64,000 bases of DNA, taken from assembly GCF_000969605.1 (NCBI RefSeq), contig NZ_JZUE01000006.1:222452-286451 (forward strand), written 5' to 3'. Under the pieces are notes generated by a model that was not told the origin of the DNA, made no database searches, and saw only the letters and a program-made list of their open reading frames with translations. The translations under genes were made by a program, and so were the position numbers. Positions 1 through 8,435 of the stretch are shown here, piece after piece. The first letter of the stretch is position 1; every line of letters starts with the position of its first letter. The DNA comes from Aquincola tertiaricarbonis. Lineage in GTDB: Bacteria; Pseudomonadota; Gammaproteobacteria; Burkholderiales; Burkholderiaceae_C.

Positions 1-199
1 CGTTGTCCAGCACCAGCATCTGCAGCGACAGCGCGCTGCTGCCATTGAGCGCGCCGCCATACACCCCCTCCGCGGAAAAGGCGGCGCTGGCCGGCGTGCC
101 CGCATCGCCCTCGCCACCACCGCCGCCGCCACAGCCGGCCAGCAGGCCCAGCCCCGCCAGCGCGCCGATGCGCCAGGCGCTTGCCTCGAGAATCTTCAA
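1..199 (-). CDS. Lipoprotein, N-terminal part only (gene runs off the window)
   Basis: The 66 visible codons begin at a TTG start (199-197). GGAGGA at 211-206 lies six bases upstream, which decides the start. The translation opens with a short basic/hydrophobic leader and a lipobox ending LLAGC, with the lipidated Cys at residue 23. A run of six glycines and a Gly/Ala/Ser-rich stretch follow, as in many outer-membrane lipoprotein linkers. The rest of the gene lies to the left of the window, so its function cannot be read. It is divergent from the LysR gene at 334, leaving about 130 bases for two promoters. Lipoprotein export is well supported by the lipobox; nothing more specific can be said. 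Confidence 0.75.
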   Translation of the reverse strand, partial: MKILEASAWRIGALAGLGLLAGCGGGGGGEGDAGTPASAAFSAEGVYGGALNGSSALSLQMLVLDN

Positions 200-333
200 G
201 GAATGTCCTCCGTGCTTGTTCTTGATCCCCCGCGCCTGGCCAGACTGCGCAGGCGGGGCACCACGATAAGCGCGGCCGAGGGCCCCAAAGCGGTGACTTT
301 TGACCGCGCAGCCAGCCGCCACAATGCAGCCCG

Positions 334-1236
334 ATGGACCGCCTGCATGCCATGACCGTCTTCGTCGCCGTCGTCGATACCGGCGGCTTTGCCGCGGCGG
401 CGCGCAAGCTGGATCTGTCGCCGCCGGTGGTCACGCGGGCGGTGGCGGAGCTGGAAGAACGGCTGGGCCTGCGGCTGCTCACCCGCACCACGCGGGTGGT
501 GCGGGTGACCGATGCCGGCGCCCGCTATGCCGAGGACTGCCGGCGCATCCTGGCCGAGATCGAGGAGGCCGAGGTGGCGGCCGCCGGCACCCATGCCGCG
601 CCGCGCGGCACGCTCACCATCACCGCGCCGGTGCTGTTCGGCCAGCTCTACGTGGTGCCGGTGCTGGCGCGCTACCTGCAGCAGCATCCGCAGGTGGAGG
701 CGCAATGCCTGTTCCTCGACCGCATGGTCAACATCGTGGAAGAAGGCATCGACGTGGCGGTGCGTATCGGCGAGCTGCCCGACTCATCGCTGCAGGCGGT
801 GCGGGTGGGCCGGGTGCGCCGCATGCTGGTGGCATCACCTTCCTACCTGGCCGCGGCCGGCGTGCCGCGGCATCCGGCCGACCTGGCTGCGGGCCACACG
901 CTGCTGTCCGCCGGGGTGAACACGCCGGTGGCCGACTGGCGCTTCAACGAAGGTGGACGGTCGCTGGTGCTGCCGTTGCCGGTGCGGCTGCGCACCACCA
1001 GCAACGGCTCGGTCATCACCGCCGCGCTGGCGCACCTGGGCATTGCGCGCCTGCTGAGCTACCAGGCCGCGCCGCACCTGCGAGACGGCACGCTGGTGCC
1101 GGTGCTGGAAGCCTTCGAGACCGCGCCGCTGCCCATCCATGTGGTGCACCTGGAAGGCCGGCGCGCCACCGGCAAGGTGCGCGGCTTCATCGACATGGCC
1201 GTGGCCAGCCTGCGGGCCGATCCGTTCCTCAACTGA
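334..1236 (+). CDS. LysR-family transcriptional regulator
   Basis: 300 residues, the usual LysR length. The N-terminal winged helix-turn-helix covers about residues 1-60: FAAAARKLDLSPPVVTRAVA is the helix-turn-helix, followed by LGLRLLTRTTR and the linker helix. The C-terminal part (about 90-300) is a periplasmic-binding-protein-like effector domain, with VEEGIDVAVRIGELPDSS typical of the AaeR/DsdC-like branch that senses small organic molecules. No clear Shine-Dalgarno precedes the ATG. It is divergent from the lipoprotein at 199. Its stop overlaps the PNPOx gene stop by eight bases (1229-1236), tail to tail. It may control the adjacent glutathione S-transferase/PNPOx pair, but no operator was identified. 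Confidence 0.9.
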   Translation: MDRLHAMTVFVAVVDTGGFAAAARKLDLSPPVVTRAVAELEERLGLRLLTRTTRVVRVTDAGARYAEDCRRILAEIEEAEVAAAGTHAAPRGTLTITAPVLFGQLYVVPVLARYLQQHPQVEAQCLFLDRMVNIVEEGIDVAVRIGELPDSSLQAVRVGRVRRMLVASPSYLAAAGVPRHPADLAAGHTLLSAGVNTPVADWRFNEGGRSLVLPLPVRLRTTSNGSVITAALAHLGIARLLSYQAAPHLRDGTLVPVLEAFETAPLPIHVVHLEGRRATGKVRGFIDMAVASLRADPFLN

Positions 1237-2137
1237 TCCGCCGCCACTGCAGCGGCAGGGCCCGCGGCAGCCACCACCCGGCCTGCAGCTGGAAGCGCAC
1301 CGCGCGCTGCGCACGGTCGAGCGCGGCCACGTCGGGGCCGTCCCATACCAGCTCGGCGCGGCCGGTGAGCGTGAGCAGGTCGCCGCTGTCGAAGTCGATG
1401 AACAGCAGGCCCGCCCGCGGGTCCACCATCAGGTTGCCCAGCGTCATGAACATCTGGTTGCCCGAGTAGTCGGGCAGCAGCAGCGTGTGCGCGTCCTCGA
1501 TCTTGACAAAGCCGGGCGGGCCGCCGCGGTGCGACACGTCCGCGCCGCCGGCCGGCCGATCGGCCGTGGCCGGTGCGCGGCTGGCGATGAACAGCGTGTC
1601 GGCCCGCGACACCAGCGCCTGGGCCGCGGCATCCAGCATCGACAGGGATTGCGCCGGCGCAGCGGCAGGCCCGTCGGCGGCCTTCATCATCGGCTCGCGC
1701 CGCTGGATGTACTGCGGGCAGTTGCCGACCGACTGCGTGATGGCCACGCCGAAGCCGCCGGCCTCCACCGCGGTCACCTGCCCGTTGGCACGGTTGCGCC
1801 GGCGGGTCTGCGGCTCGATGCCCAGCAGCCCGATCTCGGCGCCCGGCTGCAGGTGCCCGGCCATCGGGTCGCCGGGCAGCGGCAGCGCGCCCACAAGCAG
1901 CTGCTGCGCATCCGGCGCCTGGATGAAGCCCGGCGGACCCACCAGCACCGAAGCCCAGGGCCGGCCCTGCGCATCGGCCATGCCGGCCAGCAGCATCGGC
2001 AGCTGCTCGAAGAAGCGCTGGTGCTGCTCGGGCATGTGGTCGCGGATCACGCGCGGGCCGATCTCGGCCATGCGCGCCTGCATGCCGACCAGGCGCTGCA
2101 CGGCCTGCTCGCCTTCGTGGAAGGGTGCGGCGATCAT
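1229..2137 (-). CDS. Pyridoxamine 5'-phosphate oxidase-family flavin-binding protein
   Basis: 302 residues. The segment [20 protein letters not shown] is the usual entry to the split-barrel FMN-binding fold. [20 protein letters not shown] and [15 protein letters not shown] near the C-terminus are typical of the longer PNPOx-like proteins (about 300 residues) rather than true PdxH. These bind flavin or a related cofactor and probably act as oxidoreductases on unidentified substrates. The start at 2137 overlaps the stop of the glutathione S-transferase gene as ATGA, so the two genes are co-translated. Such GST/PNPOx pairs suggest detoxification of electrophiles, but that is inference. Confidence 0.8.
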   Translation of the reverse strand: MIAAPFHEGEQAVQRLVGMQARMAEIGPRVIRDHMPEQHQRFFEQLPMLLAGMADAQGRPWASVLVGPPGFIQAPDAQQLLVGALPLPGDPMAGHLQPGAEIGLLGIEPQTRRRNRANGQVTAVEAGGFGVAITQSVGNCPQYIQRREPMMKAADGPAAAPAQSLSMLDAAAQALVSRADTLFIASRAPATADRPAGGADVSHRGGPPGFVKIEDAHTLLLPDYSGNQMFMTLGNLMVDPRAGLLFIDFDSGDLLTLTGRAELVWDGPDVAALDRAQRAVRFQLQAGWWLPRALPLQWRRIS

Positions 2138-2790
2138 GATGCGTTCACCGACAGGCCGACGGCCGTGCGCGGCATCGGCACGAAGCCGGGCAGCGATTCG
2201 ATGCGCCGCAGCCAGGCCCGCACCGCGGCATAGGGCGCCAGGTCCACGTTGCCTTCGGGCGCGGCGGCGATGTAGCTGTAGCCCGCGATGTCGGCCAGCG
2301 TGGCCTCGTCGCCGGTGAGGAAGGCACGGCCGGCCAGCACCGGCTCCATCACGCCCAGCAGCTGGTGCGCGCGGCCGATGGCGCCGGGTGCATCCAGCGT
2401 GGCGCCGAACACCGTGACCAGCCGCGCCGCCGCCGGGCCGAACGCAATGGGCCCGGCCGCGGCCGACAGCCACACCTGCACCGCGGCCTGCCCCTCGGGC
2501 GTGGCCGGCAACCAGCGGCGAGCGGGGTCGTACCGGGTGGCCAGGTACACCAGGATGGCGTTGGAGTCGTGCACCACGGTGCCGCCGTCGTCGATCACCG
2601 GCACCTGGCCGAACGGATTCAGGCGCAGGAAGGCGGGGCGCTTGTGCTCGCCCTGCACCAGGTCGACGTCCACCAGCCTGCATGGCAGGCCCAGCAACGA
2701 CAGCGCAAGCTCCACGCGGTGGCAGTGGCCGGACAGGGCGTGGCGGTAGAGGGTGACGGGGGCGGCGGGTGCGGGACGGGTGGGGGTCAT
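2134..2790 (-). CDS. Glutathione S-transferase family protein
   Basis: 218 residues. The N-terminal thioredoxin-like domain (about 10-85) begins [20 protein letters not shown] and contains the cis-proline loop [10 protein letters not shown] and [11 protein letters not shown], where the Ser of DSN contacts the glutathione gamma-glutamyl group. The all-alpha C-terminal domain carries [16 protein letters not shown], the conserved N-capping motif. I chose ATG 2790 because GGAG lies six bases upstream; an in-frame ATG at 2802 has no ribosome site. It is cotranscribed with the PNPOx gene through an ATGA overlap. The 245 bases to dctP on the other strand hold divergent promoters, but I cannot place them. 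Confidence 0.88.
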   Translation of the reverse strand: MTPTRPAPAAPVTLYRHALSGHCHRVELALSLLGLPCRLVDVDLVQGEHKRPAFLRLNPFGQVPVIDDGGTVVHDSNAILVYLATRYDPARRWLPATPEGQAAVQVWLSAAAGPIAFGPAAARLVTVFGATLDAPGAIGRAHQLLGVMEPVLAGRAFLTGDEATLADIAGYSYIAAAPEGNVDLAPYAAVRAWLRRIESLPGFVPMPRTAVGLSVNAS

Positions 2791-3035
2791 GTCGGGCTCC
2801 ATGTGTGTCGCCTTGCAAGTGGCGGCGGCGTGGACGGACTGTGGCGCCGGGTGGCCGCAGACAGAAGCCTCATGCGGACCAAGTCACCGTTACAGGAGCT
2901 GGAACAGTGGCCGTCTTCGGTTGGCGCCAGCATCACCAAAACTTGTCATCGCACTAAAACTTTTCTCGTTGGACGCTGCGGGAGCGTTCACCGACAGTCA
3001 CTCGCCAGACCCCTTTCTTGACGAGGACGACACCG

Positions 3036-3998
3036 ATGAAACGCCTGATCGTCGCCGGCGCCGCCGCGCTGTGCTCCCTGGCGGCGCAGTCCGCCACCAG
3101 CTGGAACCTGTCGGCCGAGCAGCCGGATGCCAACTACCTGACGCAGAACGTGCGGCAGTTCGCCGACGAGGTGAAGGCCGCCACCAAGGGCGAGCTGGAG
3201 TTCAAGGTGCAGAGCAACAGCGTGCTGCTCAAGCGGCCCGAGGTGAAGCGCGGGGTGCAGCAGGGCATCGTCCCGATCGGCGAGTTCCTGATGTCGGCGC
3301 TGGGCAATGAAGACCCGATGTTCGAGATCGACAGCGTGCCCTTCCTGGCCAACTCCTTCGACGCCACCGAGAAGCTGTGGAAGGCCGCCCGCGAGCAGAT
3401 CGCGCAGCGGCTGGACAAGCAGGGCATCGTGCTGGTGTACGGCGCGCCGTGGCCGCCGCAGGGCATCTACACCAAGACACCGGTGGCCACCGTGGCCGAC
3501 TTCAAGGGCGCACGCTTCCGCGCCTACAGCGCCTCCACCAGCCGCATGGTCACGCTGATGGGCGCGGTGCCCACCACCATCCAGACGGCCGAGGTGCCGC
3601 AGGCCTTTTCCACCGGCGTGATCGACATGATGATCACCTCGCCCGCCACCGGCGTGGACACCCAGGCCTGGGACTACGTCAAGCACTACTACGACGTGCA
3701 GGCCTTCATCCCGCAGGCCATCGTCATCGCCAACAAGCGCGCCCTGATGGCCCTGCCCGCCGAGCAGCGCCAGGCCGTGATGGACGCCGGCAGGAAGGCC
3801 GAGGCCCGCGGCTGGCAGATGGGCCGCGAGCTCACCGCCAAGCTCACGCAGACGCTGGCCGGCAAGGGCATCGCGGTGCATCCGGTGCCGCCGGCGATGG
3901 CGCCCGAGCTGAACAGGATCGGCCAGACCATGGCCGAAGAATGGCTGAAGAAGGCCGGCCCCGACGGCGCCAAGGTGCTGGAAGCGTACCGCCGCTGA
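3036..3998 (+). CDS. dctP: TRAP transporter substrate-binding protein DctP, probable pyroglutamate receptor
   Basis: 320 residues, exported to the periplasm by a Sec signal peptide (about 1-19, cleavage near AQS-A). AGGA at 3024-3027 supports ATG 3036 over the upstream in-frame TTG. The protein has the DctP fold, including the GARFRAYS segment with Arg162 in the place of the family's carboxylate-binding arginine. It binds a small carboxylate and delivers it to the DctQM permease. Known family fact: Bordetella pertussis DctP6 and DctP7 bind pyroglutamate. Here dctPQM is followed within six bases by the 5-oxoprolinase genes, so pyroglutamate (5-oxoproline) is the likely ligand by context. Confidence 0.9.
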   Translation: MKRLIVAGAAALCSLAAQSATSWNLSAEQPDANYLTQNVRQFADEVKAATKGELEFKVQSNSVLLKRPEVKRGVQQGIVPIGEFLMSALGNEDPMFEIDSVPFLANSFDATEKLWKAAREQIAQRLDKQGIVLVYGAPWPPQGIYTKTPVATVADFKGARFRAYSASTSRMVTLMGAVPTTIQTAEVPQAFSTGVIDMMITSPATGVDTQAWDYVKHYYDVQAFIPQAIVIANKRALMALPAEQRQAVMDAGRKAEARGWQMGRELTAKLTQTLAGKGIAVHPVPPAMAPELNRIGQTMAEEWLKKAGPDGAKVLEAYRR

Positions 3999-4034
3999 AC
4001 CTGCCGCCCGGCATCCACCGCCAAGGAGCAAGAC

Positions 4035-4541
4035 ATGTCCGTGCTCGACCGCCTGGCGCGGGCCTCCGGGGCCGCGGCCGCCGTGGCGCTGGCCGCCATC
4101 GGCCTGGTGATCACCGCGCAGATCATCGCCCGCCTGGCCGGCCAGCAGATACCCGCGGCCGACGACTTCGCGGCCTGGGCGATGGCCGCCTCCGCCTTCC
4201 TCGCCCTGCCCTACGCGATGCGCCACGGCGACCACATCCGCGTGACGCTGGTGCTGCAGTTCCTGCCCCGGGGCTGGCACCGCGGCTTCGAGCTGCTGGC
4301 CTCGGCCATCGGCTTCGCGCTGGCGGCCTGGGCCGCCTGGCACACCGCGGTGTTTGTCTTCGACTCGTGGCAGTACGACGAGGTGGCGCAAGGCATGTTG
4401 AAGGTGCCGCTGTGGATACCGCAGCTGGCCATGGCCATCGGCATGGCGCTGCTGGCGCTGATGCTGGCCGACCGCCTGCTGCGCTGCCTGGGCGGCAGGC
4501 CGCTGCCCGATGCCGGCGCCGACGTGGCGCGCACCGAATGA
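4035..4541 (+). CDS. dctQ: TRAP transporter small permease DctQ
   Basis: 168 residues with four predicted membrane helices (about 10-33, 45-65, 85-107 and 128-150) and the DctQ pattern of a short cytoplasmic N-terminus. AAGGAG at 4022-4027 precedes the ATG. It forms the small membrane subunit that docks with DctM. It lies 36 bases after dctP and 37 bases before the dctM start, so the three form one operon. Confidence 0.9.
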   Translation: MSVLDRLARASGAAAAVALAAIGLVITAQIIARLAGQQIPAADDFAAWAMAASAFLALPYAMRHGDHIRVTLVLQFLPRGWHRGFELLASAIGFALAAWAAWHTAVFVFDSWQYDEVAQGMLKVPLWIPQLAMAIGMALLALMLADRLLRCLGGRPLPDAGADVARTE

Positions 4542-4578
4542 CCGCCGCCTTCCCTCCCTTCTCGCGAAAGCCCACGCC

Positions 4579-5877
4579 GTGAGCGATCTTGCGCAAGCCG
4601 CCGTGCTGATGGCGGTGCTGTTCCTGCTGTTGGGCCTGGGCGTGTGGGTGGCGCTGGCCCTCATCGCCTGCGGCCTGGCCGGGCTGATGCTGTTCACCTC
4701 GGCGCCGCCGGGGGTGCTGTTCGCCACCACCGGCTGGGGCTCCACCGCCAGCTGGGCGCTGACCGCGCTGCCGCTGTTCATCTGGATGGGCGAGATCCTC
4801 TACCGCACGCGGCTGGCGGAGGACATGTTCTCCGGCCTCGGCCCCTGGGTGCAGAACCTGCCGGGCCGGCTGCTGCATGTCAACGTGCTGGGCTGCGGCA
4901 TCTTCGCCGCGGTCAGCGGCTCGTCGGCGGCCACCGCGGCCACCATCGGCAAGATCTCGCTGCCCGAGCTCAAGGCGCGCGGCTATGACGAAAGCATCGC
5001 CGTCGGTTCGCTGGCCGGTGCGGGCACGCTGGGCCTGCTGATCCCGCCGTCCATCGTGATGATCGTCTACGGCGTAGCCGCGCAGGTGTCCATCGTCAAG
5101 CTGTTCACCGCGGGCATCCTGCCCGGCATCATGATGATGGTGCTGTTCTCGGGCTACATCGCGCTGTGGTCGCTGCGCCATCCGGGCAAGGTGCCGAAGG
5201 ACGAACAGCAGGTGTCCTGGCCCGAGCGCTTCAAGCGGCTGCGGCTGCTGGCGCCGGTGGGGCTGCTGATCGCGGGCGTGATCGGCTCCATCTACGCCGG
5301 CGTGGCCACGGCCACCGAGGCCGCGGCCATCGGCGTCATCGGCTCGCTGCTGATCGCGGGGCTGGGCGGCTCGCTGACCAGGGCGTCGTTCGTGGCCAGC
5401 CTGATGGGCGCGGCACGCACCAGCTGCATGATCACCTTCATCCTCATCGGCGCGGCCTACCTCACCAGCGCGATGAGCTTCACCGGCCTGCCGGCCAACG
5501 TCGCGGCCTGGATCTCGTCGCTGGGCCTGTCGGCCTACGGGCTGCTGGCGGTGCTCACGGTGTTCTTCGTGCTGCTGGGCTGCTTCCTGGACGGCATCTC
5601 CATCGTGGTGCTGACCAGCGCGGTGCTGATGCCCGCGGTGCTGGCCGCCGGCATCGACCCGCTGTGGTTCGGCATCTACCTGATCCTGGTGGTGGAGATG
5701 GCGCAGATCACGCCGCCGGTGGGCTTCAACCTGTTCGTCATCCAGGGCATCACCGGGCTGCAGCTGTTCCGGCTGGCGCGCATGGCCTTCCCCTTCTTCC
5801 TGCTGCTGGTGCTGGCCACGGTGCTGATCACGGTCTTTCCGCAGATCGTGATGGTGCTGCCCGGCGCGATGGGCTGA
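4579..5877 (+). CDS. dctM: TRAP transporter large permease DctM
   Basis: 432 residues, the normal DctM length when read from GTG 4579. The open frame extends 23 codons further up into dctQ, but that part lacks DctM character. About a dozen hydrophobic helices are visible. Family hallmarks are AVSGSSAATAATIGKISLP (residues about 110-130) and the repeat GCFLDGISIVVLTSAVLMP near residue 335. It is the ion-coupled transport subunit and would move the DctP ligand inward with sodium. Its stop is six bases before pxpB, so uptake and catabolism genes are in one transcript. The ribosome site of the GTG start is weak. Confidence 0.9.
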   Translation: MSDLAQAAVLMAVLFLLLGLGVWVALALIACGLAGLMLFTSAPPGVLFATTGWGSTASWALTALPLFIWMGEILYRTRLAEDMFSGLGPWVQNLPGRLLHVNVLGCGIFAAVSGSSAATAATIGKISLPELKARGYDESIAVGSLAGAGTLGLLIPPSIVMIVYGVAAQVSIVKLFTAGILPGIMMMVLFSGYIALWSLRHPGKVPKDEQQVSWPERFKRLRLLAPVGLLIAGVIGSIYAGVATATEAAAIGVIGSLLIAGLGGSLTRASFVASLMGAARTSCMITFILIGAAYLTSAMSFTGLPANVAAWISSLGLSAYGLLAVLTVFFVLLGCFLDGISIVVLTSAVLMPAVLAAGIDPLWFGIYLILVVEMAQITPPVGFNLFVIQGITGLQLFRLARMAFPFFLLLVLATVLITVFPQIVMVLPGAMG

Positions 5878-5883
5878 GGCCGC

Positions 5884-6603
5884 ATGCCAAGCGAGCCCAT
5901 CCGCCCCGTGGGCGACAGCGCCTTGCTGATCGGCTTCGGCGACCGCGTGGACCTGCGCATCAGCCACCGGGTGCATGCCTTCGTGGCGCACCTGCTGGCG
6001 CATCCGCTGCGCTCGGTGCGCGACGTGGTGCCCGCCTTCAGCACCGTGACGCTGCATTACCGGCCCGAGCAGGTGCCCGGCAGCGGCGGCACGCCCTACG
6101 AGCGGCTGCGGCTGCAGGTGCAGCAGCGGCTGGAGATCGACCTCGATGCGCAGGCCGCCGAGCCGCGGCTGTTCGAGGTGCCCGTGTGGTACGGCGGCGA
6201 GGCCGGCCCCGACCTGGACGACGTGGCCCGCCAGCGCGGCCTGCCGCGCGACGAGGTGATCCGCCGCCACGGCGCATCGCCGCATGTGGTGTACATGCTG
6301 GGCTTCGCGCCGGGCTTCCCGTTCATCGGCGGGCTGGACCCGGCACTGCAGATGCCGCGCCGCACCACGCCGCGCACCTCGGTGCCGCCGGGCTCGGTGG
6401 CCATCGCCCGCGACCAGACCTGCATCTATCCGCTGGCCACGCCGGGCGGCTGGAACATCATCGGCCGCACGCCGCTGAAGCTGTTCGACGCCACCGCCGA
6501 GCCGCCCTGCCTGCTGGGCCCGGGCGATGCCATCCGCTTCCTGCCGATCGACCAGGCGGCCTACCAGGCCCTGGCGGCGGCCGCGCCTGCCCACGCCGCA
6601 TGA
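5884..6603 (+). CDS. pxpB: 5-oxoprolinase subunit PxpB (KipI family)
   Basis: 239 residues of the KipI/AHS1 family. It begins PIRPVGDSALLIGFGD, and the conserved core HVVYMLGFAPGFPFIGGLD is followed by PRTSVPPGSVAIA and YPLATPGGWNIIGRTP, the standard PxpB motifs. With PxpA and PxpC it forms the prokaryotic ATP-dependent 5-oxoprolinase, which hydrolyses 5-oxo-L-proline to L-glutamate in the cytoplasm. Its stop overlaps the pxpC start as ATGA. The upstream TRAP genes fit import of the substrate. Confidence 0.95.
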   Translation: MPSEPIRPVGDSALLIGFGDRVDLRISHRVHAFVAHLLAHPLRSVRDVVPAFSTVTLHYRPEQVPGSGGTPYERLRLQVQQRLEIDLDAQAAEPRLFEVPVWYGGEAGPDLDDVARQRGLPRDEVIRRHGASPHVVYMLGFAPGFPFIGGLDPALQMPRRTTPRTSVPPGSVAIARDQTCIYPLATPGGWNIIGRTPLKLFDATAEPPCLLGPGDAIRFLPIDQAAYQALAAAAPAHAA

Positions 6604-7580
6604 ACAGCATCACCGTGCTCAAGCCCGGCGCGCAGACGCAGCTGCAGGACGAGGGCCGCTACGGCTGGCAGCGCTTCGGCGTGCCGGTGGGCGGCGCGAT
6701 GGACCTGTGGTCGCACCGCGTGGCCAACCTGCTGGCCGGCAATGCGGCCGACGAGGCAACGCTGGAGATCCTGCTGACCGGCCCCAGCCTGCGCTTCGAG
6801 GCGGCGGCCTGCATCGCGCTGTGCGGTGCCGACCTGTCCGCCCAGGTGGGCGACGAGCCGCTGCCCATGTACGAACGCATCCAGCTGCCGGCCGGCGCGC
6901 AGCTGGACTTCGGCAGGCGCGTGAACGGCCTGCGCTGCTACCTGGCGGTGCGCGGCGGCTTCGCGGTGCCGCCGGTGATGGGCAGCCGCAGCACCTTCGT
7001 GCGCGGCGGCTTCGGCGGCTTCCAGGGCCGTGCGCTGCGCAAGGGCGACGTCCTGCCCATCGGCGCCGGCCAGCCCGCCGAGCTGCCTCCGGCGGTGCTG
7101 CCCGAGGACATCAGCGTGCCGGTGCCGCTGGCCGCCGCGCAGGCGGTGACGCCGGTGCGCATGGTGCCGGGCGAACATGCGGCGCTGTTCGCGCCCGAGG
7201 TGCATGCACTGATGGCGCAGGCCACCTACCAGCTCAGCCCGCAGTCCGACCGCATGGGCTACCGGCTGGAAGGCCCGGCGCTGCCGCGGCTGCCCGGCGG
7301 CGAGCTGATCTCCGAAGGCGTGAGCTTCGGCACCGTGCAGGTGCCGCCCGACGGCCAGCCCATCGTGCTGATGGCCGAGCGACAGAGCGCAGGCGGCTAT
7401 CCCAAGATCGCCCACGTGGCCAGCGTGGACCTGCCGCTGCTGGCCCAGATGGCGCCGCGGCAGGCGTTGCGCTTCGTGCCCGTCACGCTGGCGCAGGCGC
7501 AGGCGCTGCACCTTGAACGCGAGCGGCAGCTGCAGGCCCTGCGGCCGCTGCTGCTCGGCCCACCAGGAGCCCCGACATGA
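6600..7580 (+). CDS. pxpC: 5-oxoprolinase subunit PxpC (KipA family)
   Basis: 326 residues of the AHS2/KipA family. The start ITVLKPGAQTQLQDEGRYGW and the motif RFGVPVGGAMD are diagnostic. Later landmarks are SDRMGYRLEG, SEGVSFGTVQVPPDGQPIVL and GGYPKIAHV. It is the partner of PxpB in the 5-oxoprolinase complex. ATG 6600 overlaps the pxpB stop and its own stop overlaps the pxpA start, both as ATGA, so the three subunits should be made in fixed proportion. Confidence 0.95.
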   Translation: MNSITVLKPGAQTQLQDEGRYGWQRFGVPVGGAMDLWSHRVANLLAGNAADEATLEILLTGPSLRFEAAACIALCGADLSAQVGDEPLPMYERIQLPAGAQLDFGRRVNGLRCYLAVRGGFAVPPVMGSRSTFVRGGFGGFQGRALRKGDVLPIGAGQPAELPPAVLPEDISVPVPLAAAQAVTPVRMVPGEHAALFAPEVHALMAQATYQLSPQSDRMGYRLEGPALPRLPGGELISEGVSFGTVQVPPDGQPIVLMAERQSAGGYPKIAHVASVDLPLLAQMAPRQALRFVPVTLAQAQALHLERERQLQALRPLLLGPPGAPT

Positions 7581-8380
7581 GCACCACCACCCTCGACCTG
7601 AACTGCGACATGGGCGAAGGCTTCGGCGCCTACACCATGGGCAACGACGTCGACCTGCTCGACCACGTGACCTCGGCCAACATCGCCTGCGGCTTCCATG
7701 CGGGCGACCCGCCCACCATGCGCCGCGTGGTCACCACCGCGCTGGCCAAGGGCGTGAAGGTGGGCGCGCATCCCGGCCTGCCGGACCTGCAGGGCTTCGG
7801 CCGCCGGGTGATGCAGGTCTCTCCCGCCGATGCCTATGCGATGGTGGTCTACCAGGTGGGCGCGCTGATGGGCTTCGCGCAGGCCGCGGGCGGCCGCCTG
7901 AACCACGTCAAGCCGCACGGCGCGCTCTACAACATGGCGGTGAAGGACCGCAAGCTGGCCGATGCGCTGGCGCAGGCGGTGCGCGACGTGGATCCTACGC
8001 TGGTGTTCTTCGGCCTGGCCGGCAGCGAGATGATCCGCGCCGCCGAGGCCGCCGGCCTGCAGGCTGCCGCGGAGGTGTTTGCCGACCGCAGCTACCAGGA
8101 CGACGGCAGCCTGTCGCCGCGCGGCACGCCCGGCGCCATGATCGAGGACGCCGGCCAGGCGCTGGCCCAGGTGCGGCAGATGCTGGGCGGCTCGGTGCGC
8201 GCCCTCAGCGGCAAGACGGTGCCGCTGCGCGCCGACACCTTGTGCATCCACGGCGACCAGCCCGGCGCCCTGGAATTCGCGCAGACGCTGCGCACCGCCC
8301 TGCAGGCCGATGGCGTGCTGCTGCGCGCGCCGCGGCCCGCCGGCCCGCGGGCCAACACGGAGGGCCTGCGTATCGAATGA
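7577..8380 (+). CDS. pxpA: 5-oxoprolinase subunit PxpA (LamB/YcsF family)
   Basis: 267 residues, close to the usual 245-260. The family signature LDLNCDMGEGFGAY opens the protein, followed by SANIACGFHAGDP, VGAHPGLPDLQGFGRR, HVKPHGALYNMA, EVFADRSYQDDGSL and CIHGDQPGAL. In YcsF-type proteins these Asp, His and Glu residues line the active site. PxpA works with PxpB and PxpC to open the lactam of pyroglutamate using ATP. The gene is followed after 55 bases by the peptidase-like lipoprotein. Confidence 0.95.
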   Translation: MSTTTLDLNCDMGEGFGAYTMGNDVDLLDHVTSANIACGFHAGDPPTMRRVVTTALAKGVKVGAHPGLPDLQGFGRRVMQVSPADAYAMVVYQVGALMGFAQAAGGRLNHVKPHGALYNMAVKDRKLADALAQAVRDVDPTLVFFGLAGSEMIRAAEAAGLQAAAEVFADRSYQDDGSLSPRGTPGAMIEDAGQALAQVRQMLGGSVRALSGKTVPLRADTLCIHGDQPGALEFAQTLRTALQADGVLLRAPRPAGPRANTEGLRIE

Positions 8381-8435
8381 CCACCCCATGCACCGTTGCC
8401 CGGCAGTCCAAAAGCAAGTGTCAGTAGGAGTCACG

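Noticed and set aside
300..334. Promoter TTGACC / CACAAT before the first LysR gene
   Set aside because: The two hexamers (300-305 and 320-325) are only 14 bases apart, too short for a normal sigma-70 promoter.
4123..6594. An 823-codon open frame antisense to dctM and pxpB
   Set aside because: Extremely rich in His, Gln, Arg and Ala with no recognisable domain, while both genes on the plus strand are complete.
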